In this document: positions 44,585 to 57,130 of the stretch, in pieces
Numbering within the stretch: the stretch's first letter is position 1
Layout of the letters: the number at the start of each line of letters is the position of its first letter
Assembly: GCA_030248065.1 (NCBI GenBank)
Contig: JASAMV010009051.1
Location: 1-64,000, forward strand
DNA: 64,000 nucleotides
Source: Rhynchonema sp. JSB1_4
Taxonomy: Eukaryota > Nematoda > Chromadorea > Monhysterida > Xyalidae
Reading direction: 5' to 3'
Notes under the pieces: generated by a model
What the model saw: the letters and a program-made list of their open reading frames with translations, nothing else
The model's database searches: none
Told to the model about the DNA's origin: nothing
Position numbers and translations under genes: made by a program

Positions 44585-44755
44585 CTAAATCTTCTCCACG
44601 TCACCATGAAACAGCCTGCCCTTCAAATCTAGCACCACAAACGGACACAAATAGCCAAAGAACACCACGACCATGATCATGGCCGTGAAAGTGATGAGTA
44701 CAAAGTCGAGGCTGAGTTTGTGCATCAGCGCCAGGATTGGTTCGTCTTGCGTCAT
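44585..44755 (-). CDS. 56-aa single-pass membrane micropeptide
   Basis: The ATG at 44755 sits in the good context AATAATGA and the frame ends at TAG 44585, giving 56 residues: a polar N-terminus (MTQDEPILALMHKLSL), one hydrophobic segment (about residues 18-42) and a polar C-terminus ending GDVEKI. The start, length, single clean helix and nearby AATAAA together suggest a real short gene. The sequence is unlike any micropeptide I can name; small SERCA-type regulators share only the general plan. It is read opposite to the LINE end downstream of it. Confidence 0.55.
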   Translation of the reverse strand: MTQDEPILALMHKLSLDFVLITFTAMIMVVVFFGYLCPFVVLDLKGRLFHGDVEKI

Positions 44756-44769
44756 TATTGTACGTATGT

Positions 44770-47700
44770 ATGTGAAAATCCGCGATCCGGATTACCGGTT
44801 GCCGATGATGCAGCAGCGAAATTGGGATGTTTGATCTTTCGGAATTGAGGGTTGCCAGGTGCGTTTGCAGCAAGTGAGAAAATGGGCTCCACGGCCAAAG
44901 GGAGCGAGATTCGCAAGCTTTCTTGTTTGTTTGCGCACTTCGATTTGGAAGATCTTTCGTCGAAGTCACGTGTTCAGCTGGTGTTCATGTCTAAAACATG
45001 GTACATACTTTATGGACAATTCGAGTGTCATGATGGCTTTAATCCTTGTTTGGAAAACGTTCAAACTTACATATATCTGCAACGATCATGACACCAGATG
45101 ACTGTGACACTAGCGTCGTGAATTTTGTTGTGCTTTCCTTAAATATGCCGGTCAATAGATTTTTCAGTCATTGAATAGTGAAATGTGGCAAGGATCAGAG
45201 CGTTTGACGCAGAAGTCTGAAAACGAAGTCTGAAGAACTGTCCACCGGGTTGCGATGCAACAAAAAAAGCCAAATATTATGACTTCACGCTAAACGAAAC
45301 AATGCTAACCATGCTCACATTATAAGCATACCATGCTAACTTCAGAAACAGCAGCTGCAAAGCGCGGAGAGAGCGCGTTTCTCACTCGTTAAACCGAGCG
45401 AACATGATCACACGCGGTGCGTGTTTTCGCAAATAAAATTTGGCAACTGCGCCACCGTGAAAACAGTACTGAAACATAGAGACGAACCATTTTCTTCCAA
45501 AAGACTTGAGCGCGTCCATGATGACTTTGCATGTTTCCTCACGTGCACGTGAATACTCGTAGAATCAGATGTGTAGGTACTTTCCGACAAGGTTGCCTGT
45601 TCCTGGTGTGGTATGCATGTGCTTTTGCGTGGAACATGAGTACAGTACCTATACACACTGCATACCCACAGTCTTTGAGGGAACAACTACATGTCCGCAT
45701 ACAATATGCATGGATAACGTATCGAGAACAACAAGATTAAGCCTATTTCTGATTACCACAGCAGCGGCATTTTGCAACATGCGCGATGCTTTCTTAAAAG
45801 ACGGACTCGAAGAAGATGAAATCATAAATACAAGGCCATGCATTTGCAACGTGAACGAAAACTTGGTTGGCCTTGCAACAATGTCCAGAAAAAACAACTT
45901 TGGGCTCAGAATGTCATGTACATACAATGTATGTACAGTATGTAAAATGCTGATTGTAAATGTGGTCTGACCAAAAGCAATGAGCATCAAAAATGAATGC
46001 AATTTACTGCGCTTCGATCATAATCGCGAATTCCACCCACTGTCTTGTGCTACCATAAAGTTGCTGATGAAAAAATGCAATGCGTACCGATCACAAAGAA
46101 GACTCAAGACCACACGAGGCTTGAATATGCGCCACCACAGTAAAATACATTCACACGCACAAAGCGTGCCAAAATCATCAGTTCCTGGTATAATCACGTT
46201 TGCGCCCTCCGTGTGCAGCTCCGTATAACAAAGCCCGTAGAAAAGCAGAGTGAATACTAATTTTTTTGCAAGCCAACACCCCTATACATGTTTGATCGTG
46301 TTACCAACTCGGACCCGTGACAAAGGAATCAAGTTTCGAAAACTGTGCTGTGTATGCGTGTTATTTTGGTTTGATTTGGGGCTTTTGGGACAGCCCAGTT
46401 ACGCATGAAATTCAACAGCCCCGAATTTCCATATTGTTTGCAGTTTTCTTTCGGTGAACTGGCATTCCGAAGCAGACAAACACACAGCATCACTTTTTGA
46501 ACCAAAAAGAAGCACTTGAGTAATCAAGCTGATCCGCATATAGGAAAACAAGTTTGGCTATACTGCCATCATGATCCCAAACATATTGAAAGCCCAAATT
46601 AATGCACGTTGTTTTATGGAAGCACCACTGGGGTTGCCAGCCCATACATACAGTATACCTGCAATGATCCCTTGTACTCGCATTTGAATAACAAAGTCTC
46701 AATCAAGCATATACTTTGCCAAATGAAAAGTCGACTATAGTACCTCAGACATGCATGTGAATATGTATACGTTAAGGGATCCCGCACCCAAATGCGCGGC
46801 TAATATTAACCGTGCTCATTGTGAACAAAGCATGAGCAGTAGTCCCAGCGTTGCCATGGGATTTTTTTGGCTCAGCTCCCTTGTTTCATCGCAAATACAA
46901 TGGATGCATCCAGTAAAATTGCACTTTACCTGCGCCGGGGGTGTGCTTTACTTTATGAAATTTTATGTGGTCTAATAAATCATATGCAAAACTGGGGCGC
47001 GTGAAAGTTTAATCTAAATGCCATGGCAATCAGCTGATAACAACAATGTTCTTGACCACATTTGGTTGGGTATAAAAAACTGGCCCCAAGAACGTAAGAA
47101 AACTGCGTGACATTTTTCCTGTCGCTTTCGGTGTTGGTCAAAGTAATTATTGTTTTTATGATTCAGCACTCTGTACGATTACAGACAAACCTGATGACAG
47201 TTGTTTGACAATAACCGACATTGTGTTCAGCCTAACAAGCTTCGCTACCGTATGGCACCCCCAACTGCGTCTTCTTATATTGGTTTTTGTTTGTATTCAC
47301 GGTTTATTGTCGTTGATATGTATATGGTTTCCCTGTGCCGTCGGGCAAAACCTTACAATCGATGATACATGATACCGCAGTGTTTTGACGCTCCGCAACC
47401 CAAAATACGACTATGCGTTCAGCTCATCGTCAGCGGGCGAATATGCAAATTTACGGCTACTTATATATAAATATACACCTTAGAACTCACGCACAAAACC
47501 ATTGACAAATTCAGAAATCTTTGCTCAGGCACCAGAAAACCGGGCAACCTTGCACGTGATGGATACACCCATCACCCCAAAATATACCGTCAAACCTCAC
47601 CTGGACAACCGGGGCATGCTCCTCACTGCCCGCTGTGTTGTGGCATAGTTTACAGGATTCAAAATCTGTCCGGCGTTAGCGGTTGTCACAAAAAGCCAAG

Positions 47701-48358
47701 CCAAAATACGTTGTGTGCATATCGCTTTCTGCCAGCGTAGCAGAGGTAAAAATACCCCGATAAACGAAATTTTTGGTTATGTCAAACCATTTTGGGCAAC
47801 GTTTTTCAAAAAGGAGAAACCCCTTGAGCTTCAAAAAAATTGCTAATCTTATTTATTTGTAATAGTTTTTTTGAAGCAACGCTGGGTGAGAGTTTTCCAT
47901 CTGGGACTGCTTCAAGTCGGTTTTTGCTCAGCTGGCAATTCTTGTGTTTACATCAAACCCCTTGTGTTTATGATAAGACACCGCCATCATCATCGTAATT
48001 CACGCCATAATCAGGTGTCATAAATATTGTTCTTGGTGTCGGTAAACATCAGCTGATATTGAAAACGATGTTATTTATCGTCGACAATCGGTTTCGCGGC
48101 GCCTTTGACCTTTCGCTGTCTGCTTGCTTATTATGTTCGCATACATTGCAGACATTTTTCTGAGATACAGGCGAGCCAAGTGTTGAAAAAATGTTGACGG
48201 TTCTTTTCCCGGTTGGATCTTGCTGCATGAGCTTGTGGTGTATTGAAATTGTAAAATATGATACAATTTTTGTTTTTATACGATTGTGCAGAACTGACCA
48301 GCTAAAGTTTACCTAAGCCCATACGTTTACTTTTGATTAAAGTTTACTTTAGTGCACA
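44770..48358. other. Long stretch without a supportable gene
   Basis: Several frames of 60-130 codons occur on both strands (for example near 45569-45970 and 45649-46002) but they overlap each other, lack motifs and have no splice-compatible neighbours. TATGTACAGTATGTA-like words recur at 45640-45950. No transposon ends were recognised. Confidence 0.35.
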
Positions 48359-48912
48359 ATTTAAAGGGTGTGTCTAACGTCTCCTAACCCCATGTTTTGT
48401 TGGGTGGAATTGAAAGATGTCTTCGCAAGGCCGCCGCGTGCAAAAAACCGCGACTTCTAACTTGCTAAATCGCGAAATCTTGAGGGTTACTTTTCGAATT
48501 AAATCAATTTCCGGACACAAAATTCAGACTGAGCAGACAAGAAAAGTTACGAAGCGAAACACACACAAACCAGCTTCTGTGGGTTAAATGAAACATTCAT
48601 TGTGTCCACAGTCAAGCCAGCAGCCAGAGCGTTGTGTGTTGAGCGTTTACGTGCATTGTATAGGCGGCTGAGCCGCGCTTAAACATGCAATGTTTCAGCA
48701 GAAAAACGCCAAACGTGAGTAGCGCGCACTCAAAAGCGCCTGGAGTTTTTGTGTCCGGAAATTGATTTAATTCGAAAAGTAACCCTCAATATTTCGCGAT
48801 TTAGCGAGCTAGAAGACGCGGTTTTTTGCACACGGTGGCCTGTCGAGGTCATCTTTCGATTGCACCCAATAAAACATGGGGTTAAGAGACGTTAGACACA
48901 CCCTTTAAAGGA
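48359..48912. mobile_element. 550-bp MITE with 160-bp inverted repeats
   Basis: Left end TTTAAAGGGTGTGTCTAACG, right end its inverse CGTTAGACACACCCTTTAAA; arms of about 160 bp also share CCCCATGTTTTGTTGGGTG-type and TTACTTTTCGAATTAAATC text. TTAA or TTTAAA is present at both edges and may be the target duplication, as for piggyBac-type elements. It lies about 440 bp upstream of the symporter start. Confidence 0.8.
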
Positions 48913-48962
48913 GGCATCTTGAACCCAGTTACTGAATCGCCTTGAATAATTTTGTTGAGAAC

Positions 48963-49050
48963 TACCGGAGTTTTCCATTTACAGTCCCCCCCCCCCCCGC
49001 GAAAATGGAAAATGTTCCAAATAAAGCCCCATGTGGCTCTATTCGGGATC
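48963..49050. mobile_element. CCGGAG-type MITE fragment
   Basis: TACCGGAGTTTTCCATTTACAG followed by a run of C and the GGCTCTATTCGGGATCCGACCAG part of the family; the rest is missing. Confidence 0.6.
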
Positions 49051-49348
49051 CGACCAGAACCATGGTTTTCTTTTACAGAACACGCGACTAAAAACGTACT
49101 TTTATGGGATATGGCACCGGCGGACACTGAGTTATCAGCCACCTTGATTTCAGTCAGTTTTATTCGCATCAGCAGGAATACAAAAACACAAGAAATGACG
49201 TGATAACACGTGTCCTAGCGGTGTTTTCTGTGTTATTGTGCTTGTGCGTCATCTCCTGTATTGGCCTATAAAGGACAGGCAAACAAAAGTTACACTCACA
49301 GTTCGACGATATTGTTCAAGTGATTCAATCCGGAATCCAAATTCGAAA

Positions 49349-52300
49349 ATGTCGGATCAACTCGTATTTCACGCAAAGGCCGCGTTCGCAGCAATCGATT
49401 TTGCGGTTCTCTTCGCCGTCCTGTTGGTGTCTGTGCTTGTCGGTGTCTACTACATGTACCAGGACCGCAAAAAATCCAGTAACGCCACTTCGACCACCTA
49501 TTTGATGGGCGACCGACAACTGCCGGTCATACCTGTGGCGTTGTCTTTGTTGGTTGGTCGAAACATTTGCTGTTGGGAGTTTGGCTTAACATATCCGATT
49601 TTTAGATCAGAATGTGGCTTTATTTATTTATCTTTATTTTTTCTCCGACATAAACGATGATATTGGCAGGGTTTATCAATCTTATTCGTGTTTGTAATTC
49701 AGTTGGAGTACGTAAGACGTTGATGACTGAACAATTAGGCAAACAACGCCAATGTCAAGCTTGGTATACCTGATCGGAAATGGAATCACTTACAGTACCG
49801 GGGTCAATTCATCAGATTGTCAACTCTTATCGTTTACCTATTTCGGCCTGATTTCACAGACGGACGAGTTGCCATGCCGGATCGGTGCAACTGCAAGCAC
49901 CCTGGCCAAATAGCTCCTCCAAAAAGCACACGAGCAGCAGATCTTATTACTCGGCGCTGATGCGCGCAAACGCACAAAGGTGGTGAGATCGAGGCATGTT
50001 GTATAAGTTCTTGCGCTCATCTGGGGCTGCATGAGTTCACGACGAGAGTTGACCATTTGAGTTAACGACAGTACCGTTAGCCCGGAAATGAACTGCTTTG
50101 TATACTACCGACCATAGACTTTGCCCGTTTTGGGCTGGAAGTCTGCTGGCCAGCGCAACGTGTAGCGCTGTGGCGTGCAAAGCATAAGAGTGTGTGTGTC
50201 TGTACGGTTGCATGGGTATAAGTGCAACTTTGAGCCGCAGCCAGACCGTGTTCCCGTAGCTCAGTTGGTACAGGAACTGGCTGTCCAGGCCTGATGGCTG
50301 GGAGGTCGGAGGTTCGAGTCCTTCCGGAAGCATACGTTTGGTGTGGCGATTCAGAGTTCACACTCCCCTATTACAGGTGAGCTTCCTGTCGGGCATCACG
50401 GTGCTGGGCTCCAGCTCCGAGATGTCCCTCCGAGGCACCACCTACTGGTGGGTCTATGTTGGCATCGGGGGATCGGCCATCGTCACAACGTTCGTGTTTG
50501 TGCCCGTTTTCCACGATTTACAGCTGATCAGTGTTTATGAGGTAAATGGGGTTGGTTTATGTGGGTCAGTTTCTGTTCGCGATTCTGGTTTCGACCGGCA
50601 CGCATGACAGTGACAGATTATAGAAGCGGAGTACCAGGGCATCGCTAGTGTAAATGCACCCTGACCGACCACAGGTGCTGGAATTGTCAATTCTTACAGG
50701 CGCATTATTACAGGCGAATTATTATGACGCATCACAGGCAGTTTTCTGAAACGAGCGTACGTTTGCTTTCACTGTCCCAATGTTTTACTTCCAAGTCTTG
50801 GGCTTCGGGTCAACGCGCTCGCTGCCTTTGACAACCATAAATCTGATAGACCCCATGATTTCTTGTTGTATAGGCATGGATCTGGTGGTAGGTACGTGCG
50901 GTAAGTACATTTGAACGAAAATTGAGCCTTCCGAGGAAGCGATACGTTGCCGCAGTGCAAAAAACACAAAGCAGGATATGCTGATAATCGGTTACAACAC
51001 AATCATTAAAATTTCCTATCATACATAATTGAATTTCAGTATCTCGAAGTCCGCTTCAACTCCCGCCTGCTGCGTAGAATCGGCGCGCTGCTCTACATCA
51101 TCATAAACGTGGGTAACATTTTCTCTTTTTCCATTTTTTTCTTTTCTCTTTTTCGTCAAAGCAACCTCACACAGGTCATCTACCTGGCGCTGGCCATGTA
51201 TGCGCCGTCCGTTGCACTGGCTGGAGGTAAACCGCAGAAGAAATAATCAGAAGAGAAAATGCATTATTTTCGAAAATTTTACTTTTATAAAAAATGATAC
51301 TTCATGTTGCTTTCAGTCTCGGATATTCTCCCGATGTGGGCCCTGACCCTGCTTGGCGGAATCGTTTGCACATTTTATGTCACCATCGTGAGTTTAATTA
51401 AGAAACACCCTGTACCAACGTGTTTGTTGTCAGCAATGTCCGTTAACCATGACATTTCTATACAGGGTGGCATGAAAGCCGTGATCTGGACCGACGCTAT
51501 TCAAGCATTTGTGATGGCCGTTGGTATTGTTGGAGTCTCGATTGTTGTAAGTTCATCACACATACTTATTTCAGGGTGGCTGATGTTTCACAAGATATTC
51601 AATTGAGCTCAATCTGTTTTAGGGCACCATCAAAGCAGGTGGCTACGACCACGTTATGCGAGTGGCGAGAGAAACGGGACGATTGATTTATTTTGAGTTC
51701 GTTTCTCCAGACTTCGCTTAAAGTTTCAACTTCGTCGGTCAAAATAACTGGCGGGTGACCGATGGGCATGATAACAGACCACAATGTCAACGTTGGAATA
51801 CTTTCGGGGTGAAATTCCAGCTGCGGAATCTGGCATAATCGTTAAAATTAAATCATTGTCCCGCCAATTTTTCAGTGGTCGTCTCGACCCATTTGTGTAC
51901 ATGACAAGCTGGGGCATAATGTTTGGACAATTTACCGGCTGGCTGGGTTGGTATGGCATAAATCAGGCGGCCGTGCAGCGCTACTGCGGTGTGGCGACGA
52001 TTAAAGACGGTCAAATGTTGGAAAACTTGAAAGATTTCTCCTTTCTCTGAAAAAAATTATTATTTTTCTGTTTCTCTCCAGCGCTGTAATGTCCAATCTG
52101 CCATTCATGATGGCTCTGGGCACCCTGGTCTGCTATTGCGGCCTGGTGATGCACGCCTATTTTGAACATTGTGACCTTTTGGAATCAGGCATCGTTGCTG
52201 ATCGCGATCAGGTTTGGTGGCGTTTCTAAAGTGTTAAAAAATTCAAAAGTGTTATAAAAACAAAAAATTTCTACAAAGTTTTATGCTTTATTTTTCAGAT

Positions 52301-55300
52301 GTTGCCCTATTTTGTGATGGATGTCATGAACACAGTACCTGGGCTCGCAGGCCTGTTCGTTGCCTGTCTCTATGCTGGAACATTGAGGTATTCCAATTCC
52401 GTCTTTCAGAATCAGGGACTGGGACCCATTGGATTTTTTTCGAAAAATGCACAATTTTCTTCAGCACCGTGTCATCTGGTCTCAACTCTCTGTCGGCGGT
52501 GACGTATGAAGACTTTCTCTACACGGATGTGCCCATGTCCGAAAGAAATCCGTCACCGAATTTGACTCGACTGCTTTGTGAGTGAACCTTTTTGGCTATT
52601 TCTAAGTTGTCAACGCAAAGCATGAAGCTGTCCTGAATGGACGCGAGAAATTCACGTCGCATTAGGGTTTGAGTTGGCGATGTGAGTTGACGACTTGGAA
52701 ATTAACCGTCCGTTTTTTGGTAAAAAAAACTTTTTTGTCAGGAATATGCAAAAAGAACAAAAAATTAATCAGACATTTGATTTTTTTACTCAGGTGTGAC
52801 CTTCGGCACAATGTGCACTCTGTTATCCTTCTTCGGTCCGTATCTGGGTGGTGTGCTGCAAGCGTGTTTGTCGTGTATGGGCGCCATTAATGGTCCCCTG
52901 ACCGGCATGTTTATTCTCGGCGTGCTCTGTCCCTGGGCGAATCGGAAAGTTAGTGCTTTTTTGCTGGTTGTGGGAACTGCTGGTTTGGTGATGTTTCGTG
53001 ACTGGGTCAAATTCACCCTCTGGCACCTTGTTTTAATCCCGGAAATTTGAGTTCATGTGTTTTGGCTCATTGCGCATATTGTAGCTGCTGCCTGATTATA
53101 TGATCTGGTTTTACAAATTAATTGCTCCAGTAGGCGGGACTGAACGTTTAGGCCCGAAATGTCGTTGAATAAAAGCAGCCCACCGACCAACTACACTCAG
53201 ATGTACCCACATGTAAAGGTACTACTTTCTACGTTATGTACTTAGCGCATTAATCGCATGAAGTTTTACAGGAATTACAAGAATTCCGTTGTTATCATGC
53301 CCACTAACTATACCCGTATTGACGCAAAATAACTGCAAAATTCGTCCCTGAACTTTCAAGGGAGTCACGCTGGGGGTGATCATTGCGTCAACGGTAACCA
53401 TCAGTTTGTGCGTTGGCTACCTCTACCTCGACCCGCATTCCGGGTATCTGCCCGCTGATACGTCGGGATGTAGTGATTTGATCGTGAACTTCACTGCACC
53501 GATTGCTCGGAATCACTCAATTGGCGAGAAAGAATAGTAAGAATCATTTTTGCCCATAATTGTTAAATTTGGTGATCGGATCGGTTTCGACGTAAAAGTT
53601 GTTCACGTGATTATTTGGAACGGATATTTTGAGGTTTCGGCGATGATAACATGTAGGTGGACCAGTGCAAAGGTTGGTCCCTGGTTGAAAATAAACTGCT
53701 TTTACGCTGGTCGAAATTATTGGCACATCACAATGCTACGAAAAACCTATACGTGACCAATCTGATTCGATCAGCAAGCTTAATGCGGCTCTCATGCCGG
53801 AAATACTTGGCATGGAAATAAATCCATTTGAGTACCGCGTCTATCTTTCCAGCACCTGGTTCTCGAAGTTGTTTACCGTCCAATACGCGGTCTACGATTT
53901 GATCGGAGTCATTTTGTGCATCGCCGTTTCGATACCTGTCAGCTACCTCACTGGTAAGTTGCCATGTACATCCTTGATGAAACCATTTGGTTAATTTGCG
54001 CATTGAGCTGCTGCATCAAACTTTGTGATCGGTGATCGGCTTCAAATCTGCCTTGATCGCGTGACTTGTCGAAACGCTACTGTATATTTCGAAATTTCCG
54101 GATGCCACCAATTTCGACCTACGCGAAACTTGCTTAAAGATCCCAAATAACCAAAACCAGTGCTGCACCAAATAACCGTAAATATTTCACGCTTAGAAAG
54201 TGCCATATGCGTGATCTGAAAAAGACACAAACCCGACCAGAAGACAATCCTATCATCCAAGTCAGGATATCATAATAATTTTAACTTCAATCCAATGAGT
54301 CCGTATTCAGGTTTCGAAGAAGTCAGTCAAATGAACGCCAAACTGTTCCATCCGATGTTCGCGCGTTTTGCCGCTCGTGAGGAATTGGACAACGAGCGGG
54401 CACCAGTGGAAATGCAGCCATTAACGAATGGCACGCTCCACAAAGTTGAGCAATGGAGACATTCAAGTGTGAGTCTAGATTTTCGATTATTATTTTTTGG
54501 TTTTATTTATTTTGGGACGATACGGGCCTTTGTTTTTGTATTTCGGACCTGGACCTGCCAACAAGATGGGCATGATAACAGAGACATGATGCGCAGGATA
54601 GTACTCCTCGTAGAACAGGATCAAATTTATTTATGGCAAGAACCACGCGACCACGGCTGGACTGCTGGGTATTTTTTTGTTGTCTTTGGTAACAAAAATT
54701 GTTTTTGGCTTGCCGGCACAATTGAAAAGAAGGCGCATACAGTGATTCCCTTCAAGTTTGGTATGACCTTTATTCTGGGTTCGCATTTGCAAGATATATA
54801 TTTGCGGAAGAAACCAGACAGGTATAGGTACCTAAATGCGGGCTAATGGTACAGTCGTCAACGCAAGTGGTCAAATCTCATCGTCAACTCAAGCAGCCCT
54901 AATGTAAAAACGAGAGCGAGAAATTATGCATGCATGGAGACGGGCAAGACTTAGGGCGCCCTTAGTCGTAGTGGAAAATGGAAATGGAAATACAAAAAAT
55001 AATCTATGTCCAAGTTTTCCATTTCCATTTTCCATTATGACTAAGGGCATATTGGAAAACGGAAACTGGAAATGAAACTGCAGCAGTCATGTTTTGACAT
55101 GTGACAAAAACATTTTCTGTTCCACCCAATTCTCGGCAGCTGATTGGTCAGATTTCACACAGAAAATGTTTTGTTTCATTTCCATTTTCCATTTTCCAGT
55201 ATGCCCTTAGCCATAATGGAAAATGGAAATGGAAAACTTGGAATAGAATATTTTTTTGCGTTTCCATTTCCATTTTCCACTATGACAAAGTGGAACGCGC

Positions 55301-55509
55301 CCTTAACGATCTGAGTTGACGTCACCGTCGTTAGTAGATACACCATCGTCAGCTTACAGTATGTAAACGTGCATTGAAATGATTCACAGGAGGTGTACGA
55401 CTTTGAGCCGGTCGATTCAATGACGAATATTGAAAAACCAAAAATTCAACTAGATGTGGTTGATAGTCAGGCAGTTTTGATGGACAATAAAAAAGAAGAC
55501 GTGATTTAA
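49349..55509 (+). CDS. SLC5-family sodium/solute symporter, complete, 16 exons
   Basis: Exons: 49349-49552, 50377-50541, 51040-51108, 51175-51226, 51317-51387, 51466-51546, 51623-51696, 51876-52016, 52082-52211, 52299-52387, 52465-52577, 52794-52948, 53361-53536, 53775-53953, 54311-54468, 55390-55509. All phases agree and the product is 658 residues. Family features: an extracellular N-terminus before TM1, YLMGDRQLPVIPVALSLLVS leading into SFLSGITVLGSSSEM (TM2, Na+ site region), GGMKAVIWTDAIQAFVM, GINQAAVQRY, a 'SSGLNSLSAVTYEDF' stretch (the conserved SSxINAMAxV-like motif) and FFGPYLGGVLQA. The pattern is closest to the monocarboxylate/multivitamin branch (SMCT/SMVT), which couples Na+ to uptake of small anions; the substrate cannot be told. 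The C-terminus is cytoplasmic and polar. Donors of exons 1 and 8 begin GTTGG. The exon 13 acceptor (TTCAAG) is weak and the exon 14 start is less certain. Confidence 0.9.
50250..50332 (+). pseudogene. tRNA-like sequence in symporter intron 1
   Basis: Acceptor arms GTTCCCG and CGGAAGC pair at six of seven positions, the T arm pairs fully (GGAGG/CCTTC) with loop TTCGAGT, and A and B boxes are good (TAGCTCAGTTGG, GGTTCGAGTCC). The central part is about ten nt longer than usual and no clean D or anticodon arm forms, so it may be a tRNA with a short intron, a decayed copy, or a tRNA-derived SINE head. The antisense strand reads the well-known spurious peptide pattern GLEPPTSQPSG. Confidence 0.5.
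54955..55305. mobile_element. Self-complementary element in symporter intron 15
   Basis: Starts AGGGCGCCCTTAGTCG and ends CGCGCCCTTAA. Inside, GGAAAATGGAAATGGAAA alternates with TTTCCATTTCCATTTTCC four or more times, so the element can pair with itself in several registers. The rest of the intron shows a GTCAACTC-family repeat at 54850-54900. Confidence 0.75.
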
Positions 55510-55806
55510 AAAAATATTTTATATTTTGTACATTTCGATGTATGTATATGTGGTATCAAATTTCCGTATGTATCGTTTTTCTTGGTTGTGTCGCGCTGTT
55601 GTGTTACTATAATAATAACAAACATAAACATCCGTTTAGACGTTTTTATTTAATTCATATCAATTCATAAAATCGCGGTTAACCCATAGAAACTGGAGAT
55701 CTGCAGCAATAAACAACATACAATCGGCAATTTTAAATTTTAATTCTGCTTAGTCCCGCTATGTCTAGTACAAAAATGTCGCATTAAATAATCATAATAT
55801 AATAAT

Positions 55807-56516
55807 TCAATAAGAATTCTTCTTCTTCGAGTGTTTCTTTTTGTTGAATATCTGTCTCCAAATATTGTGTGCGTTATGTTCGATCTGATTTCTGATGATC
55901 ACATCCTGTTCGCTCAAGCTTCGCTGTGGTCCGTGACTTTCGGGCTCGTCTGGAAAATTTATGTTCGTAAAATAAAGAAATATCTCGTTATTTTCATCCA
56001 AATATTCAATAAGTTTTGACAGCGAAATGATCCAGAAATATGTACCTATCTTACAACTATGCAAATTTTTTGTTTGGTGCAGATTGCGCAGGCTAAATGC
56101 TCGGTCGTCGACCCAAATTGTCAACTCTGGTCATCAACTCAATTCGAGCAACCCTGAGCGCGAGAAAGGCATACATACGTATAGGTATACCTATATCAAT
56201 ATATTGATACCTACACATGGCATTGGAGCTGAGTTGACGATGTGCTTTCAGATTGTAGCCCCGTCCTTATAGAACATCGCCACAATGAGCACAATAACAA
56301 GATCAGGTTGCCTTGAAATCCAACAAAGCACATAAAATTGTTCCATAATTTGCCAAAAAATAATTAATCATACTCAAACTCACGATAGCTGGTGAGTGTT
56401 TGAAAAAATCGCGCGAGTTTGTACTTGTCGAGGTCAGTCAACGCCTGCTTTGCATCCGTCTGTACCGTCACGCATGCCAGCCCGCAAACTGTCACTATTA
56501 ATATTGGGATTTGCAT
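55807..56516 (-). CDS. 91-aa secreted peptide, paralogue A
   Basis: Two exons, 56516-56384 and 55949-55807, joined in phase 1 (donor GTGAGT, acceptor TTCCAG), encode 91 residues. A clear signal peptide (MQIPILIVTVCGLACVTVQ, cleavage probably near TDA) precedes a mature chain of about 70 residues without cysteine. It has two stretches that look like amphipathic helices (LTDLDKYKLARFFQTLTSY and DVIIRNQIEHNAHNIWRQIF), separated by an acidic/proline hinge, and a lysine-rich tail (KKKHSKKK). No family is recognised; a secreted signalling or membrane-active peptide is possible. Its length, splice phase and most residues match paralogue B. Confidence 0.72.
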
Positions 56517-57130
56517 TTTGAGCCTTGCAAATGGGATACAGTTTTTGTTTCTTTATATAAGCATTACGTCATATCACGTGCACAACGTGTTTGTATTATC
56601 TAGGATGGTGGAACACAGGATTTTATTTGCTTTCTGACATCTTTTCTGGAAGCTTCTGAGTCATCGAGAATGATATAATTGCTGCTCAAGCTTCTTGGCT
56701 TCTCAAGTTTGTTATAATTTGAAAAGGTTAAAAAATAATAGTCGGAACTTGAGAAGTTTAATTGAGAGTGGGTGGGGTATAAAGAGCTGATGGAGAGTGA
56801 GGGAATAATCTGTGCTATGGCCCTGAAACATAAGACAGGAGATCACTTCTTATCAATTTACAGTCATTCGGTACAATTGAAACCTGACATTTTATAGCTG
56901 AATAAAGTAACACGATAATTTACTTCACTGGTAATAATTAGAAACCTATTTCAGCTTAAAACTGACACAGGAATTATAGAAAATTATACTCAGAAGCCCA
57001 TAATGCAAGGACGCTTTTACATTGCTGGTCGTTTCTGAAAAATTTCTACAAAAATTTATTGAAAATCACATATTTTTGCTGTGGCGCGTACACTGACAGA
57101 CGGACCAGAAACCCTTCTTGATATTGACAC

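Noticed and set aside
45569..46002. Overlapping frames of 117-133 codons on both strands
   Set aside because: No motif, no splice-compatible neighbours and no codon pattern favouring either strand.
50037..50361. Two minus-strand frames with peptides such as GLEPPTSQPSG and RTSDLPAIRPG
   Set aside because: These are antisense readings of a tRNA-like sequence, a well-known class of false proteins.
54295..54846. Plus-strand frame of 183 codons
   Set aside because: Only 54311-54468 is a symporter exon; the remainder is read-through into intron 15 past a consensus GTGAGT donor.
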